Positions 1 to 11,559 of a DNA stretch of 64,000 nucleotides are shown in pieces. The notes beneath the pieces are model-generated. The model was not told the DNA's origin. It made no database searches and worked only from the letters and a program-made list of their open reading frames with translations. Source of the stretch: Phialocephala subalpina. Taxonomy: Eukaryota; Ascomycota; Leotiomycetes; Helotiales; Mollisiaceae. The position numbers were made by a program, and so were the translations under genes. Where the stretch lies: NCBI GenBank assembly GCA_900073065.1, contig FJOG01000041.1, positions 118,965 through 182,964 of the forward strand, read 5' to 3'. Position 1 is the stretch's first letter; the number at the start of each line of letters is the position of its first letter.

Positions 1-2389
1 GCCTCTGGCTAAGCGGGGCAAGCATTTTGGCTGGGGAAGTCGGGAATAAAGTAAGAGTAGACGTACTGAGCATATATACCAAAGCAGCAAGTTTTTGAAG
101 GTACTTGGCACATGTATTGACCGTATGGTTCTCATTGTCCAGATGTTGCAGTGCTTGAGCTGCATCGACCACGCCAGCTCTCATTTCTTCGACCGTTGCA
201 GTCGCTGAGGTGGAGCTTGTAGGTACTTCGTGAACTACCAGGTAGCAAGCACACAGCACCAATGCAGCGTTAAATGCTATTATTTTTAGAACGAGGGAAA
301 TAAGTCGGGAAGATAGCTCGGCTTACTGTAGTAAAGGGTGAACCACCAAGCTCCCAGCATGCCTCGTCTAGCATCACCAGACTTAACAATACTAGAAACT
401 ATTGAGATAGTCTCCAAGCACAGCTGAGTACAGACATGAATACTGTTTGATCCGACTTGAGATAGAACAGGCTCTTGGTATCTCCGTTCCTTCTGCCCCA
501 CGAGCTCTAAGAAGCGTACTAGCATGGATCTGTGGAGTAAGATACGAAGATTGTGGTGGCGAAGAGTCAAGATTATGCGGAATTTCTCATTTGGGTCAGA
601 GGCATCTGAAGGGATCTCGTGAGATTTTCGAAGAGATTGATGGGGTGGTAGTTTTTGTTCCCAAGCTAGCAATTCTTGCTCTAGTTTGAAGAATTGTGAT
701 ACGGAGTCTAGGACTGGGAGGGATTCGTCGCAGCCGATGTTACCACCATATAGAATGCTGATGACGTTCCACATTATTTTATACAGAGTTCTACCTATAA
801 TCAGAGGAGGATCATTAGTAGGAATGTAGCGTGCTTACATCGTATTATTGAAAAACGTTATGCTGTTAGTCGTGACAGAATCTTCATCGGGTATGTTCGA
901 AATGTCGCTTTCTAACAACTTTGGCAAATCAAGCCTAACATATTCATCGGGTATATTAGCGGGACGACCGAAGGTCATACTCAATGTTCTAACACACGAA
1001 TGACATCTCAGCAGCTTAAACTGAACTTTAGTGAAGGGACTGACCTATCTAGAACTACACAGCCATACCAAGTTCTTTTCCGAATTTCTTGCTCAAAAGG
1101 GGAGAATCTTTTTGCTGCTGCAGCTGAATGAAGACCAAGTTGAAAAGCCGCTTTGACAGTCAATCCATGTATGGACCATGCCTGAACTGATTTCTGCGTT
1201 CCTTGCAAATATTGGCCCATCACGAGTAGAAATTGGACTGTAGCGAATTAGTCATTGTCCACGAGTTATATGAGTAAACTCACCTGCCTCTAGACTCGAT
1301 GCTCGCAAAATATGCTTCTCGCAAAGACCAACAGCCCGCTGATAGTATAGATCAGACTTCCGAACTTTCTCACTTGCAATGATGTTTGTCCCCGAGCCGG
1401 TACTCGTAGCTAAGGCCAAGATTATGTTGAACAATCCAAGCCACGTTCTGCGGATCTTGGTAAAGTTGTTCCGCCGAATCTCTTCATATGTCTCCCAAAA
1501 GCTTCCTTCATGGAGATACGGGAATAGTCGGCCTGTGGTAGAGAAATAATGACTCAAAAGCTTCTTTGTAACATCTTCTGAAGGAACAGCATAAATGTTG
1601 ATCTTGGCAGTCTCGTGAGAATGTGATGCCTGCCCCGTGGGAGAAGCGGGTTGTAACAGCGACATCACCCCGCCACTAAGCTGCGATAGCCCCATGTCTG
1701 GCTCTGACCAAGCATTGCCGGCGTCAAGTTGAATCAAAGACTGAGAAATTTGGCGAGTGAAAGCAATGTTCGACGAGGGACCTGAACATGTTAAACAGAA
1801 CAAAACATGGAATCACAAGGAACAGGTACCGAAAAAAGCAAAGTTTTCCTCCTCGCTGAAGATAATGGCTCCCATTCCATCAGTAAAATCCTCCGAGAGA
1901 TTAACGTCATGCACGCTAGCACTGTTCACTTCAAGACCTCCTTGTCCATCACTGGATACCGTTTCCGGAGGTGGGGCCTGATCCTCGAAACGTAGTTGCC
2001 TCGAAGATCGACTTCCTTTGAGGAGATGAATTTCTTCCTCCACAGCTTTCAATCGATCTTCTAATCCGACCAGATATGGTTTTCCAACGATCATGTTCGT
2101 AGAGGATGCCGATTGCACGTAAACGCAATCGAAGCCGAGCTCTTCGCAGGCAGAACATGTTGGTCTGACGCCATCGCACTTTAATCACGTTATGTTAGCA
2201 AGATCCCTTAATTTACCTAGGAACTTAGGCAAATAGAGTAGGTGGTGAAAGGTAACTTACACGTGATTTTCGTGCCCTGCATGCACTACAAGCCAGTGAA
2301 ACGCGACGTCTTTTGCTTGAGGAACCAGATCCGGATCCGGTGGAGCCGTGGTCCTGCCCGCCGCACGATTGTTCGCGAACCCGGTTCAT
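1..2389 (-). CDS. Zn2Cys6 fungal-specific transcription factor, 3' end outside window
   Basis: Partial gene; exons about 2389-2261, 2178-1830, 1781-1284, 1237-1045, 988-839, 790-327 and 276 to beyond base 1, all with GT-AG introns of 46-82 bases. The N-terminus has a KRRR stretch and a binuclear cluster split by intron 1: CSACRARKSR, then CDGVRPTCSACEELGFDCVY. A coiled-coil-like linker follows. The fungal_trans middle homology region is clear: a YF..TGRLFPYLHEGSFW segment and the diagnostic LDRTLSMTFGRP spanning the intron at 989-1044. Family role: nuclear, DNA-binding dimer recognising CGG half-sites. It sits at the edge of the aromatic catabolic genes and is a plausible regulator of them (inference). 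Start chosen at the ATG at 2389, just upstream of the basic cluster. Confidence 0.88.
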
Positions 2390-2703
2390 GGCGGATAGGT
2401 ACAGTTCAAGATGGTGTGGTTCGGTGTTGTGGTCGTATGATGCTGCCTTCGTACACGCAGCCGAAATGCTGATATGAGGAAGTGGATGTGGAGGAGAAAA
2501 GTGAGGGGGAAGCCGCGGCTTGAATCGTTTCCGATCCTTCCCCGCCCATCCCGTAATGTTACGCCCAAAAGTTTAAGCGAGCCCCTACCCTTATTCATGC
2601 GGTCTAGCGAGATCGAATGCAGAGAATGACTACGCGTCACATGGAGAACAACGAGAAGGAGACGATTTGTTCATGATTTGATATCAAACCAAACCTCTCT
2701 ATC

Positions 2704-4240
2704 CTATTCATTCAAAATCATCGTTTTCGTCTGCACAAATTCTTGCAGTCCCCAACTCGCCCCGAATCGACCCCACCCACTATCACCATGCCCTCCATGC
2801 GGCAGAGTCGATCCGTCATGTACCGTGGCGCCATTGATATGTATCGCACCCACACGTAATGATCTTCCAAATTTCAAGGCCGCGAAGTGATTTTGCGTGA
2901 AGATTGATGCCGAGAGGCCATAAGGACAACTGCTGATGACTGCAGCGGCTTCTTCTGGGGTGGAGAAAGGTAGAATGCCAAGGAGAGGACCAAAGCCTTC
3001 TTGAGAATAGAAAGCCATCGAAGGAGTAATGTCTTCTATAATAGTTGCGGGAATGATCTGACTTGCGTCGAAGGTTGTTTGTTGACTTGCCGGTTGCGGA
3101 ACTTTTGTAACTTTGGCTCCTTTAGCTTCGGCGTCACTCAAAAGTTGTCGGATGCGAGTTGCGCTTTTCGAGTTGATGACTGGGGTGATTGGGGGTGCTG
3201 AGACTGGATCTTGGACAAGAGCCAGGACTTTTCCCTTGAAATCTGACAGGATTGATTTGTCAACGAGGACAATGTCTGTCGACATGCATATTTGGCCATT
3301 CTATGAATAAGTGATTAGTTTTTGGTATGGAGAATTGAGACCGCAAACTTACGTTCAAAAACGCTCCTTCAACAACCAATCGCGCAGCTTGATCCAAATC
3401 GGCATCCTTCATCACAACGGCAAAGTTCTTTCCGCCCAATTCCAGCAACATAGGCTTCAATGATCTCGCCGCTTGACTAGCAAGGATCCTCCCTACTGGA
3501 GTGCTTCCAGTGAAGTTACACTTCCTCACCTCCGGTCTCTCAATCAGCGTCTTGAAAATCTCCGGACCGTCCTGTTCTCGATGGACGAGAAAATTGAGAA
3601 CCCCAGGTGGGAACCCCGCATCCTTAAAGAGTCGAGCAACAAAGTAGTGTGTTCGAGGCGAGAGTTCCGAACCCTTCAGGATAGCGGTGTTTCCTGCAGC
3701 GATAGGAGCCACCACGGCTCGCAGTCCCAAGATCAACGGAGAGTTCCATGGAGCGATGCCAATTATCACACCGAGTGGCTCTATGAAAACAAGTGCTTGT
3801 GATTTGACAGACGTTGCTGGAGGAATGATTCCACCAAGTGTTGGAGAAGTCACCAGAGCTGCAGCTTCTTCAATGATGCGGATGCTGTCTTCGAAGTTGA
3901 TATGAGACCATGTAGGAGTGCAGTTTATTTCTTGTTCCATGATTGATCGTATCTCTACTTCTCTTTCTCGAAGTAGAGTAACTGTTTTGTGAAAGAGATG
4001 TCGTTTGTGATGAGGGCTTGATTCTCTCCATGATGTGAAAGCGCGAGCACAAGAATCAACTGCCAGATTGCAGGATTTGACGTCGGCACCGTGGATTGGT
4101 ATTTCATAGCTCTGAGTCAAATGCTTGCCAAAATTATCTGCAAAGAAGGTGTACTCGGTCCCATCGGGTCTGAATTCTTCGCCGTCAATGATGAGAGGCA
4201 CTGAGTTGCAAGTATGCTGGGGTAATGTCGTGTCTCCCAT
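2704..4240 (-). CDS. Aldehyde dehydrogenase, salicylaldehyde/vanillin-type
   Basis: Two exons (4240-3353 and 3300-2704) give 494 residues, normal length for the NAD(P)-dependent aldehyde dehydrogenase superfamily. Visible signatures: the cofactor region APWNSP, LKGSEL, the catalytic-glutamate motif LELGGKN and, rebuilt across the intron, the nucleophile motif NGQICMSTD. The overall flavour resembles salicylaldehyde/vanillin dehydrogenases, which turn aromatic aldehydes into acids. An upstream in-frame ATG at 4348 exists, but the 4240 start matches usual family N-termini better. It is divergently arranged with the FAH-family gene, 298 bases apart. In the cluster it could oxidise the aldehyde released by the stilbene/carotenoid oxygenase (inference). 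The exact substrate is not readable from sequence. Confidence 0.9.
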
Positions 4241-4538
4241 TTTGTCGATGATTTGGAAGCAGTTAGTTGGAAATTCTGTGGTGATATCCAACTTAAAAGC
4301 TGTCTGGGTATTTATCAATGAGAAATCATGTTTTAAAACTATCCTCATGTAGCCAGAGTCGAGCTCGCTTGTAAACTCAGGGGTGAATCGTGCCGGGGGA
4401 AAAGCGGAAAGAGGGTGGCAACCCGGGAAGCGACTACAAAATATTTAACTTTCGAAAGACATATTTCATACGCAGCGATATATTGCAGAGATAGCTATAC
4501 TGCAATTTTCAGCTGAAATTCGTACATCCGCGCTCAAA
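4241..4538. promoter_or_regulatory. Divergent promoter between ALDH and FAH genes
   Basis: A 298-base spacer between two start codons on opposite strands. It holds several CGG triplets (near 4393, 4407, 4425) but no CGG-N9-CCG palindrome like the ones at 7213 and 11545. Shared control of the two genes is inferred from arrangement only. Confidence 0.5.
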
Positions 4539-5593
4539 ATGGTCGTCTGGGACAGATTAATCCGCTTCATCGCAACCGACGGACGAACTCTCCGCGGCGA
4601 ACCAATCCTGCCATCAGAAAATTTCGACCTAGGATCAACAACCCCGGAAACGAAACTAAAAGCCAAAGTGATAATCGGAAATGATATCTATGACGATACG
4701 GGAAAGACAGTGGTCTCCGATGAAATCGTCGAAGTAAAGCAACTTCTCGGTCCTTTGGCCCAGCAAGATATACCCATACTTCGCTGCGTGGGTCTCAATT
4801 ACGCAAAACACAGTAAGAACCAGCATACTGCCCCGGACCTCCGCTGACAGTACGTGCAGTCAAAGAAACAGGCCGCACCCCGCCTCCATTCCCGTTCATA
4901 TTCTTCAAACCCGTCACCACAGTCACCGACCACAACTCCGACGTCGTGATCCCCAAGATTGCCCAGGACGACCAAGCAGACTACGAAGGCGAACTGGTAG
5001 AATCACCCATCTTCCCAAATACTTTCTTCCTCTTTTCTCAAGCATCTAACATAAAGCTCAGTGCCTCATCCTCTCTCGCGACGCCAAAGACGTCCCTGAA
5101 TCTGAAGCCTTGTCATACATTGCCGCCTACACAATCGGAAACGACATATCCTCTCGCAAACTCCAGCGTGATCCCGCCTTTGCGGGACGCATACCCCAAT
5201 GGGGATTCTCCAAAGGATTCGATACATTCGCTCCTCTTGGTCCAGTGTTAGTGAATAGTAAATTCCAAATACTTTCTTCCTCTTTTCTCAAGCATCTAAC
5301 ATAAAGCTCAGTGCCTCATCCTCTCTCGCGACGCCAAAGACGTCCCTGAATCTGAAGCCTTGTCATACATTGCCGCCTACACAATCGGAAACGACATATC
5401 CTCTCGCAAACTCCAGCGTGATCCCGCCTTTGCGGGACGCATACCCCAATGGGGATTCTCCAAAGGATTCGATACATTCGCTCCTCTTGGTCCAGTGTTA
5501 GTGAATAGTAAATTGTATTTGAAGCCGGGGGATATTATGGAGGTGTCAATTTCGGGGATTGGGACATTGAGGAATGGTGTAAAGTTTGCGTAG
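4539..5593 (+). CDS. FAH-family hydrolase (fumarylpyruvate/acylpyruvase type), rearranged and shortened
   Basis: Exons 4539-4812 and 4860-4996 encode the N-terminal part (RCVGLNYAKH, then FIFFKPVT and DYEGEL with two of the metal-binding acids). The next exon exists twice because of a perfect 250-bp tandem duplication; each copy begins right after AAAGCTCAG (5062 and 5312). Splicing 4997 directly to 5312 gives an in-frame product of 230 residues, while retaining copy 1 does not read in frame into copy 2. Both copies encode IGNDISSRKLQRDPAFAG and SKGFDTFAPLGPVLV. After that about 60 residues normal for the family, including the TGTPAGV region, are absent, and YLKPGDIMEV...GIGTLRN follows at once. 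In gentisate catabolism this family splits fumarylpyruvate. Activity here is doubtful. Confidence 0.8.
5015..5264. repeat. Tandem duplication, copy 1 (250 bp)
   Basis: First copy of a head-to-tail repeat that includes the end of an intron, its acceptor and about 200 bases of FAH exon. By eye every base matches copy 2. Confidence 0.95.
5265..5514. repeat. Tandem duplication, copy 2 (250 bp)
   Basis: Second copy, directly abutting the first with an offset of exactly 250 bases. The unit length is not a multiple of three, so only exon skipping restores the frame. Confidence 0.95.
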
Positions 5594-5887
5594 GGACAGG
5601 ATGAATCTAAGAGATGAATAGACACCGCGAGTAGAAGCTTATGCTTTCCGAAATTTGCATTGATTAAACATCAATTCGTTCTTGAAATGAAGATCTCCCT
5701 AATCGGCAAGCTTTGATATTTAAATCCCGAATATGAGATCCTAGACGCAACCTTTAGTCCGGTAATTACAAGAACAATACAAGGAGATAGTAGCGAGGAA
5801 ATAAGTAGTTTTCAAATCCAGAATTCAGGTATGATCAGATGCAAAGGAAAGCAACTTCATTTAGAATCTTTTACTGAGTGAAATGAT

Positions 5888-7015
5888 TTAAGAAACGAGT
5901 GATTCAACATCTATGTCCTCCGTTCGATAAAAACCCAAAGCTTCCACCATTGGCTTATCATCAAATCGATAAAGATACACCGTCTCCCTAGCTATAGCAA
6001 AGTGCTGGTATTTATGCCAAGAAGGAATGCAGAAAGTGTCACCCTTTTCCCAAGCAAGCCGCTGGCCATTGACTTCTGTGTAACCGGCACCTTCGACGAC
6101 GTGATAGACAGACGATACGGTCTCACGGGTTGGCGGAGAGGATTTCCCCGCATTCAGTCTCTCAGCACGACCACCGAGCGTCTTACTCACTGTATCGATT
6201 CATTAGCAACACGAGGGGTAAAAATGAAAGGTGAGGCTTACCTTGACTCCCGTCAGCCTTCAAATAAAGCTCCACAACATAGTCATCTTTCCCCGCATCA
6301 AGCTTTGCCTGCATTCTGCTCCACGGAAACACAATTGAAGAAGTCGAGGTATCCACATCTTCAGCAGGATAACGTGGTTCTTGATAATGCTCCACAAAGT
6401 GAACGGGGAAATGAACAAAATTGGGAAGGTCAAGACCATCGAGCCAAATCATTGGGCCGGAACCGTCTTTCCCGTGATCGTGCCAGTTCCATGTGGGAGT
6501 GAGGATTACGTCTCCACGTTGCATCTTGATACGGCGGCCGTGGACGGCTGTGAAGCCACCGTTTCCTTCAATGATGAATCGCATGGCGAAGGCGGTGTGG
6601 CGGTGGGCTGGGGCTGTTTCGTTGGGCATTACGAGCTGAAGACCGGCGTAGAGAGTATCGGTTGTGTAAGGAGCATCTGTGAAACAGGTCTCAGTTATGT
6701 GTGAGAGAGCAGAAAACGCAAAGAAGCTTGAAGAGACTTGCCTCGAGCTGGATTTATGAGCATGAGCACCCTTCTCTCGGCCTGTTTCTCTGTGATCATC
6801 TCGCCTGCTTTGAGTAGATGCGGTCGAATCTCATCGTATCGCCATACATGGGGAATGGTGGATGGATTTGGCAAAGGGGGGTTAAGTTTGGTCATCTGAG
6901 CCCAAAGAGGTTTTGTATGAACGGATTTGATGTCAGACATCAATGATTCCATGGAGTCCTTGCCTACGGTAGGCGTGGAGAGACGAGCTGTCTCGGTCTG
7001 GGTAATTGAAGCCAT
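5888..7015 (-). CDS. Gentisate 1,2-dioxygenase (double cupin)
   Basis: Three exons (7015-6742, 6676-6242, 6189-5888) give 336 residues, close to the usual 340-360. The protein is a bicupin. The N-terminal cupin shows [10 protein letters not shown], a [19 protein letters not shown] stretch and PTWNWHDHG with candidate iron ligands; the C-terminal cupin shows [20 protein letters not shown] and SWHKYQHF. Family reaction: Fe(II)-dependent ring opening of gentisate (2,5-dihydroxybenzoate) to maleylpyruvate. The first intron (6677-6741) appears to use a GC-AG donor. The gene is divergent from the FAD monooxygenase and next to an FAH-family hydrolase, which fits a gentisate route. Confidence 0.88.
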
Positions 7016-7574
7016 GGTGGATGAGATGTTTGCACAGTCTTGTTGGAGTATTGTTGGTGTATTGGTAAAACCGGTTCCTTTGAAGCTTTTTGGAATAGTG
7101 GCAGCAGCGTTCCTCAAGCACAGGCTATATCCAGCTGGATTGCTTACTTCTCGATAGGTAAGTGAAAACGATCAATGCTCAGCTTGCCACATAAAGTTTC
7201 GCCCCGAGAATCCGGATTGCTAATCCGAAAGCCGATTCGACCGGCATTCTTAGGCAGTGAACGGGGGGTAATCGTGGGGATAGGACTTTGTATGGCGGGG
7301 AAGGATCGGGCCGGCAAGACGATGCAACTTCAATACCAGCGGGAACTTGCAACTTGCGCGACTAGATCTAGTCTGCAGAAAACAAGCTACAAACTTGAGC
7401 ATACTAGCAAGAGATTCCGCTCTAACCCCGAATGATTACGGATGTCTTCTAGGCATGAAGTACTATAGCTCGGTTGTCACTTGAGTCCTTGCAAATTGAC
7501 CCCCGTTCCCTATTCCAAAGCCAGCCCCCAGACCATTGTTCAGTTTCACTAGAAACAGCTATAGTCAAAGCAAA
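7016..7574. promoter_or_regulatory. Divergent promoter between gentisate dioxygenase and FAD monooxygenase
   Basis: A 559-base spacer between opposite starts. It contains a perfect inverted repeat with CGG/CCG ends at 7213-7227 and, just after it, CCGATTCGACCGG (7232-7244). These fit binding sites of Zn2Cys6 regulators, but function is inferred. Confidence 0.5.
7213..7227. promoter_or_regulatory. CGG-N9-CCG palindrome, putative Zn2Cys6 operator
   Basis: CGGATTGCTAATCCG: six-base arms CGGATT/AATCCG with a three-base spacer. It lies between two divergently transcribed catabolic genes. A second CGG-N9-CCG site with the same CGGATT half lies upstream of the stilbene/carotenoid oxygenase. Confidence 0.45.
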
Positions 7575-9289
7575 ATGCACAATACCAACATGAACGATTG
7601 TTTGGATGAAGAGAAGGGAACTATCAATGGTGGTGAAGGCGGAAGTGTCTCCATCAAGCAGCCAAATGGAACCAAAACACCAAGCGAGGCGCCAAATCAC
7701 GCAACGACGCGACGTCACAAAACAAATCTTCCAACGATCTCGCACCCATCGAACGCTTTGCGCTTTCTGCATAAGATCCAAGCTCCTCACAATGCCTCTG
7801 CGGTGGATAGCTCCCCACTACAAGCAGAACTACCTCTCAATATCATCGTTGTCGGCGGCGGTCTCGGTGGCCTTGCGACCTCGATCGCCCTGGCAAGAAG
7901 AGGTCATTCCGTGACAGTGTTAGAGCAAGCCCATGAACTTGGAGAAGTACGCACGCATTCACCACCCTATTCCCTAATCTCTTCCAAGCAGCACCTATAC
8001 TGACGTCGTATCGACAGGTTGGTGCGGGCATACAAATCCCTTCGAATTCAAGTCTTTTGCTAGAGAGATGGGGCGTAGGCACATTTCTCGCTGGCAAGGC
8101 AGTGGAACCACAAGGGATAACTATTCGAAGATGGCAGGACGGTAGCAAGATTGGATATACCAAGCTGATTCCTGAATTCAGAGAAAACTTTGGTGCTTCG
8201 TATCATGTTGTGCATCGGGCGCATTTCCACGAGGCGTTGTATAGCCGGGCCTTGCAGTTGGGGGTGGATGTGAGGGTAGACTGTCGAGTTGTCACATATG
8301 ACGATGAAGATGCTTCTGTGGAGTTGGCAAATGGTACAACATTATCGGCGGACCTGATCGTTGCGGCAGATGGTAAGAAAATCTCTCTATGTCTTTCGAC
8401 GTTATTGACCAGGGAGTAGGTATCAAATCTGCAGCTCGGCAATTGGTACTGGGCGGTCGGGATCAGAAGCCAAAGCCGACAGGATTTGCAGCGTATCGAG
8501 CAACAGTTGACGTGGAAAAGATTCTCGCGGACCCCGATGTCGTATGGCTTCTCGAGAAACCCTCCTTGGATATATGGATTGGCGAGGATAGGCATGTCAT
8601 GACATACACCATTGCAGCGGGCAAGTCTTTCAATATGGTTTTGTCTCATGTCGATAGGTCTGATCCACAGACTTGGGACAACAAGACCGCTTTGGACGAT
8701 ATGAGAAGAGAGTTCTCTGGCTGGGATCCACAGTTTGTACTCTTGCCTGCCTGGAAGTTCATATACTGACTGGTAGAAAAATAGATTGACGAAAATCATC
8801 TACATGATAAACAAAACTATCAAATGGCCACTTTGCGCAGGCACTCCACTGCCAAGATGGGTTGCACCATCGTCCAAATTGCTCATTCTCGGCGACGCAG
8901 CCCATGCCATGGTACCTTACATGTCACAAGGTGCAGCTATGGCTGTAGAAGACGGTGCGGCACTCGCCATGGTCTTGAATTCCATCAATAACAGATCTTC
9001 AATTCCTTTTGCATTGAAAGTCTTTGAAAAAGAGCGTTTGCAGCGTACTAGTCAGATGCAACAAGCGAGTATGGCGAATGGGACAATTTGGCATTTTCCT
9101 GACGGGCCGCAGCAGGAGGCTAGGGATGAGGCTATGCGGCCAGAGGTAGAAGGTAAACATTTTCTGTCGAGCGCAAATCAGTGGAGTGATCCGGTGACTC
9201 AGTGGTGGGCTTATGGATATGATGCAGAGGCTGCTATGAAGGACGCGTGCGATGCGGCTGTTTCGGATTTGATAAGTAAAGCTTGCTAG
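7575..9289 (+). CDS. FAD-dependent aromatic monooxygenase, salicylate-hydroxylase-like
   Basis: Four exons (7575-7946, 8018-8372, 8420-8732, 8785-9289) sum to 514 residues. The N-terminus carries about 90 extra residues, apparently unstructured, before the FAD-binding Rossmann motif IIVVGGGLGGLATSIALA; GAGIQIPSNSS follows across intron 1. The mid-protein ADLIVAADG motif and the C-terminal LILGDAAHAMVPYMSQGA (GD motif) complete the group A flavoprotein monooxygenase pattern. Family enzymes hydroxylate aromatic acids such as salicylate or 3-/6-hydroxybenzoate with NAD(P)H and O2. Beside gentisate dioxygenase, hydroxylation to gentisate is the attractive role, rather than decarboxylation to catechol (inference). 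The long N-terminal extension is unusual; a start nearer 7790 cannot be excluded. Confidence 0.88.
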
Positions 9290-9605
9290 TACCAGAATCT
9301 CATGTCCTTCATTTTTCAAATTTTTGACTTTCATTTGTTCAGATCAAAGCACCTTTCTTCTGGCGTAGTCTCTTAATGTGATCTATCAAGCTTTCACCAA
9401 TAAAGCTTTAAACAGCATAACTTCAAGTTGTATCTCCATCAATTCAGCAGTAGTAAATTCACTTTCCAGTATCATCACTGATCTAGATGCTGACAAGGTC
9501 ACACGAGCATTAACATAAAGACCAAGGCAGTCAGTCAGAACCAGTCGCATGTTAAATCTCATTGAGTGGCATCGATCGACCTGCGATCTCATTCCTGTTT
9601 CATTC
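9290..9605. other. Convergent 3' spacer
   Basis: 316 bases between two convergent stop codons; AT-leaning, presumably 3' UTRs. No other element seen. Confidence 0.5.
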
Positions 9606-11334
9606 TCAAACACTAACCCTCAGCTCCTCACCATCAACCCAATTGCCATGCAAGCCAGGTCTCATCCTAACAGGCAACTTAACAACAGCTTGAGCGCTCC
9701 CAAAATTCCTGGTATCCACCAAATGCAACTCACTATTCCCCGCATTCAAATCATTCACCAAAGCCAACAACCACCCATCACCCTCTTCCGCATCGTTTCC
9801 CCTTGGAATAAACACCGGCTCTTGAACCAAATGCGTGTTTCCCGGAAAATACCTCTCATACTTCCCACTCTCGACATTGAAATGTCCAAGCGCATTATAA
9901 ATCGGTGCGCCACCACCCATCTTCGGTGCTACGGTCGCGAAATCAGTGTGTGGGTGATCCATCACGTCGAAGAATATATGTTTGTGCTTGCGCATCATGA
10001 ATCGTTCATCGATCTTGGCGAATTCGAGATCGTCAGTTACCAATTTTGATGGTGGAGGAAGCTCGAGGTTGGTGGAGAGAGGGTCGAACGTGAAGCGTGT
10101 CATATTGTTGACGATCTCGTGGGGAGAGGGAGCGTGGCCGTGCTTGTCGGGCCACCAGAAGAAGACGTTTTTGTTGGAGAGGGCAAGGTCGAATACTATT
10201 TCTCCAGAGGGGGTTTCGTAGGCGTTGGCGCTGTGGCCCGGGAAGGCGTTTGGGGCGTGGAACCACTGTTCTTTTCGTCAGAATGGAGAGGAGAAATGGG
10301 GGATGGAGAGGGAGAGGGATGGACTGTACTTTTACATCGCTACCTTTTGCGTTGTGGCGGGGCAGAACACCTAGGTAGAAGGGAAGTTCGGGGTCCCATT
10401 GCCAGTGCTCTCCACCGGCTTTCATGCGTTCGATATCACATGTTTGAGGGATCATGGGAAAGAGAACCTATTTCGCCATCTATCCGTCAAAAGTCATGAC
10501 TTGAAGCCAGGAGAGGAGTACATACCCAGTTATCCGTAACAGCAAAATCGTGAATCATCGCACAAACGGGCGCAACCATCCACACCTCCTCACTCAACTT
10601 CCCCTCCTTGTCAAATGAGAAATAACACACATCCGGAGTTCCATCTCCTTTGGCCTCATACCCAAAACAGACGAATTCCTTTGAGATAGGGTCCATCTTT
10701 GGATGTGCAGTGAACGTACAGCTAGGGAGCTGGCCATCGAAGTCATAGAGGCCGAATGTTTCGAGGGTAATGGGATCCATGGCGTAAGGAGGGGAGTCTT
10801 CTTTGCAGGCTAGGAGCTTGCCGCGGAAATGAACGATGTTGGTGTTTGCCGTGGATCGAATCTTGAATGAGATTGCGTCCGTGAATTTGTTTCGATATTT
10901 GCCTAGGTTTGTGTAAGCTTATACCAAACTCGTCGCTTTGGAAATCAGAGATGCCGACCAAGAAGAGCCCGATGAGCCTCTCGTTCCCTGATAAATTTCT
11001 CGGTACGCACATATCTTTGTTTGAAATGTGCCATTCCATTACTGATATGAAATGCTGAGATATTTCCATCTCCATTGAACCACTTTTTGTTCTTCGGTTA
11101 GCTGTGTTCGGTGGCATATCTAGGGAGGGAGAGGCTTACAGGATCATTGGGTTGAAAAGCTGGGAATTGAGGATCAGGCATCACTCTGTAGAATACCCCA
11201 TCTATTTCTTTCGGAATCGATCCGGTGATCTCGAGGTGGTTGGCTTCGCCCTCAAATCGGCAAGGCTTCATGAGTCCTTGGAATTGCGGCAAGTCCGGGA
11301 ATGCCTGTGGGACTGGAGGTAGTTCGTTCGTCAT
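9606..11334 (-). CDS. Carotenoid/lignostilbene cleavage dioxygenase
   Basis: Five exons, about 11334-11140, 11082-10959, 10902-10526, 10467-10330 and 10265-9606, give about 497 residues, typical for fungal carotenoid cleavage oxygenases. Domain hallmarks: GVFYRVMPDPQFPAF, WFNGDGNISAF, then the four iron-binding histidines in FTAHPKMD, CAMIHDFAVT, WFHAPNAF and RPGLHGNWV. Family members cut a conjugated double bond with O2 and Fe(II). Many fungal ones cleave stilbenes such as resveratrol into two aromatic aldehydes; others cleave apocarotenoids. Its location among benzoate/gentisate genes favours a stilbene or related aryl-alkene substrate (inference). No N-terminal targeting sequence is evident, so it is probably cytosolic. 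Confidence 0.92.
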
Positions 11335-11442
11335 CTTTTCTGAATTTTTCTTTTCTTTCTGAATTCGAATGGATTGTGACGAGTTTGTCTAAACTTGGAC
11401 TCTACTCTATGCTTGATTATTTATACGGACAATCTTCATCTT

Positions 11443-11470
11443 TTTGACATGCTGGTTTTGACATGCTGGT
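11443..11470. repeat. 14-bp direct repeat, two units
   Basis: TTTGACATGCTGGT occurs twice head to tail, about 110 bases upstream of the oxygenase start. May be chance or a promoter element. Confidence 0.6.
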
Positions 11471-11544
11471 CGTGATTGTTTCAGACTTCGATTCGCTTCT
11501 CGGGGAGATAGGGTAGACTTCGAAGTTCCCCGCATTGGCGGCCC

Positions 11545-11559
11545 CGGATTTCGATCCCG
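11545..11559. promoter_or_regulatory. CGG-N9-CCG motif, putative Zn2Cys6 operator
   Basis: CGGATTTCGATCCCG, about 210 bases upstream of the oxygenase start codon. Same spacing and the same CGGATT half-site as the palindrome at 7213. Confidence 0.4.
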
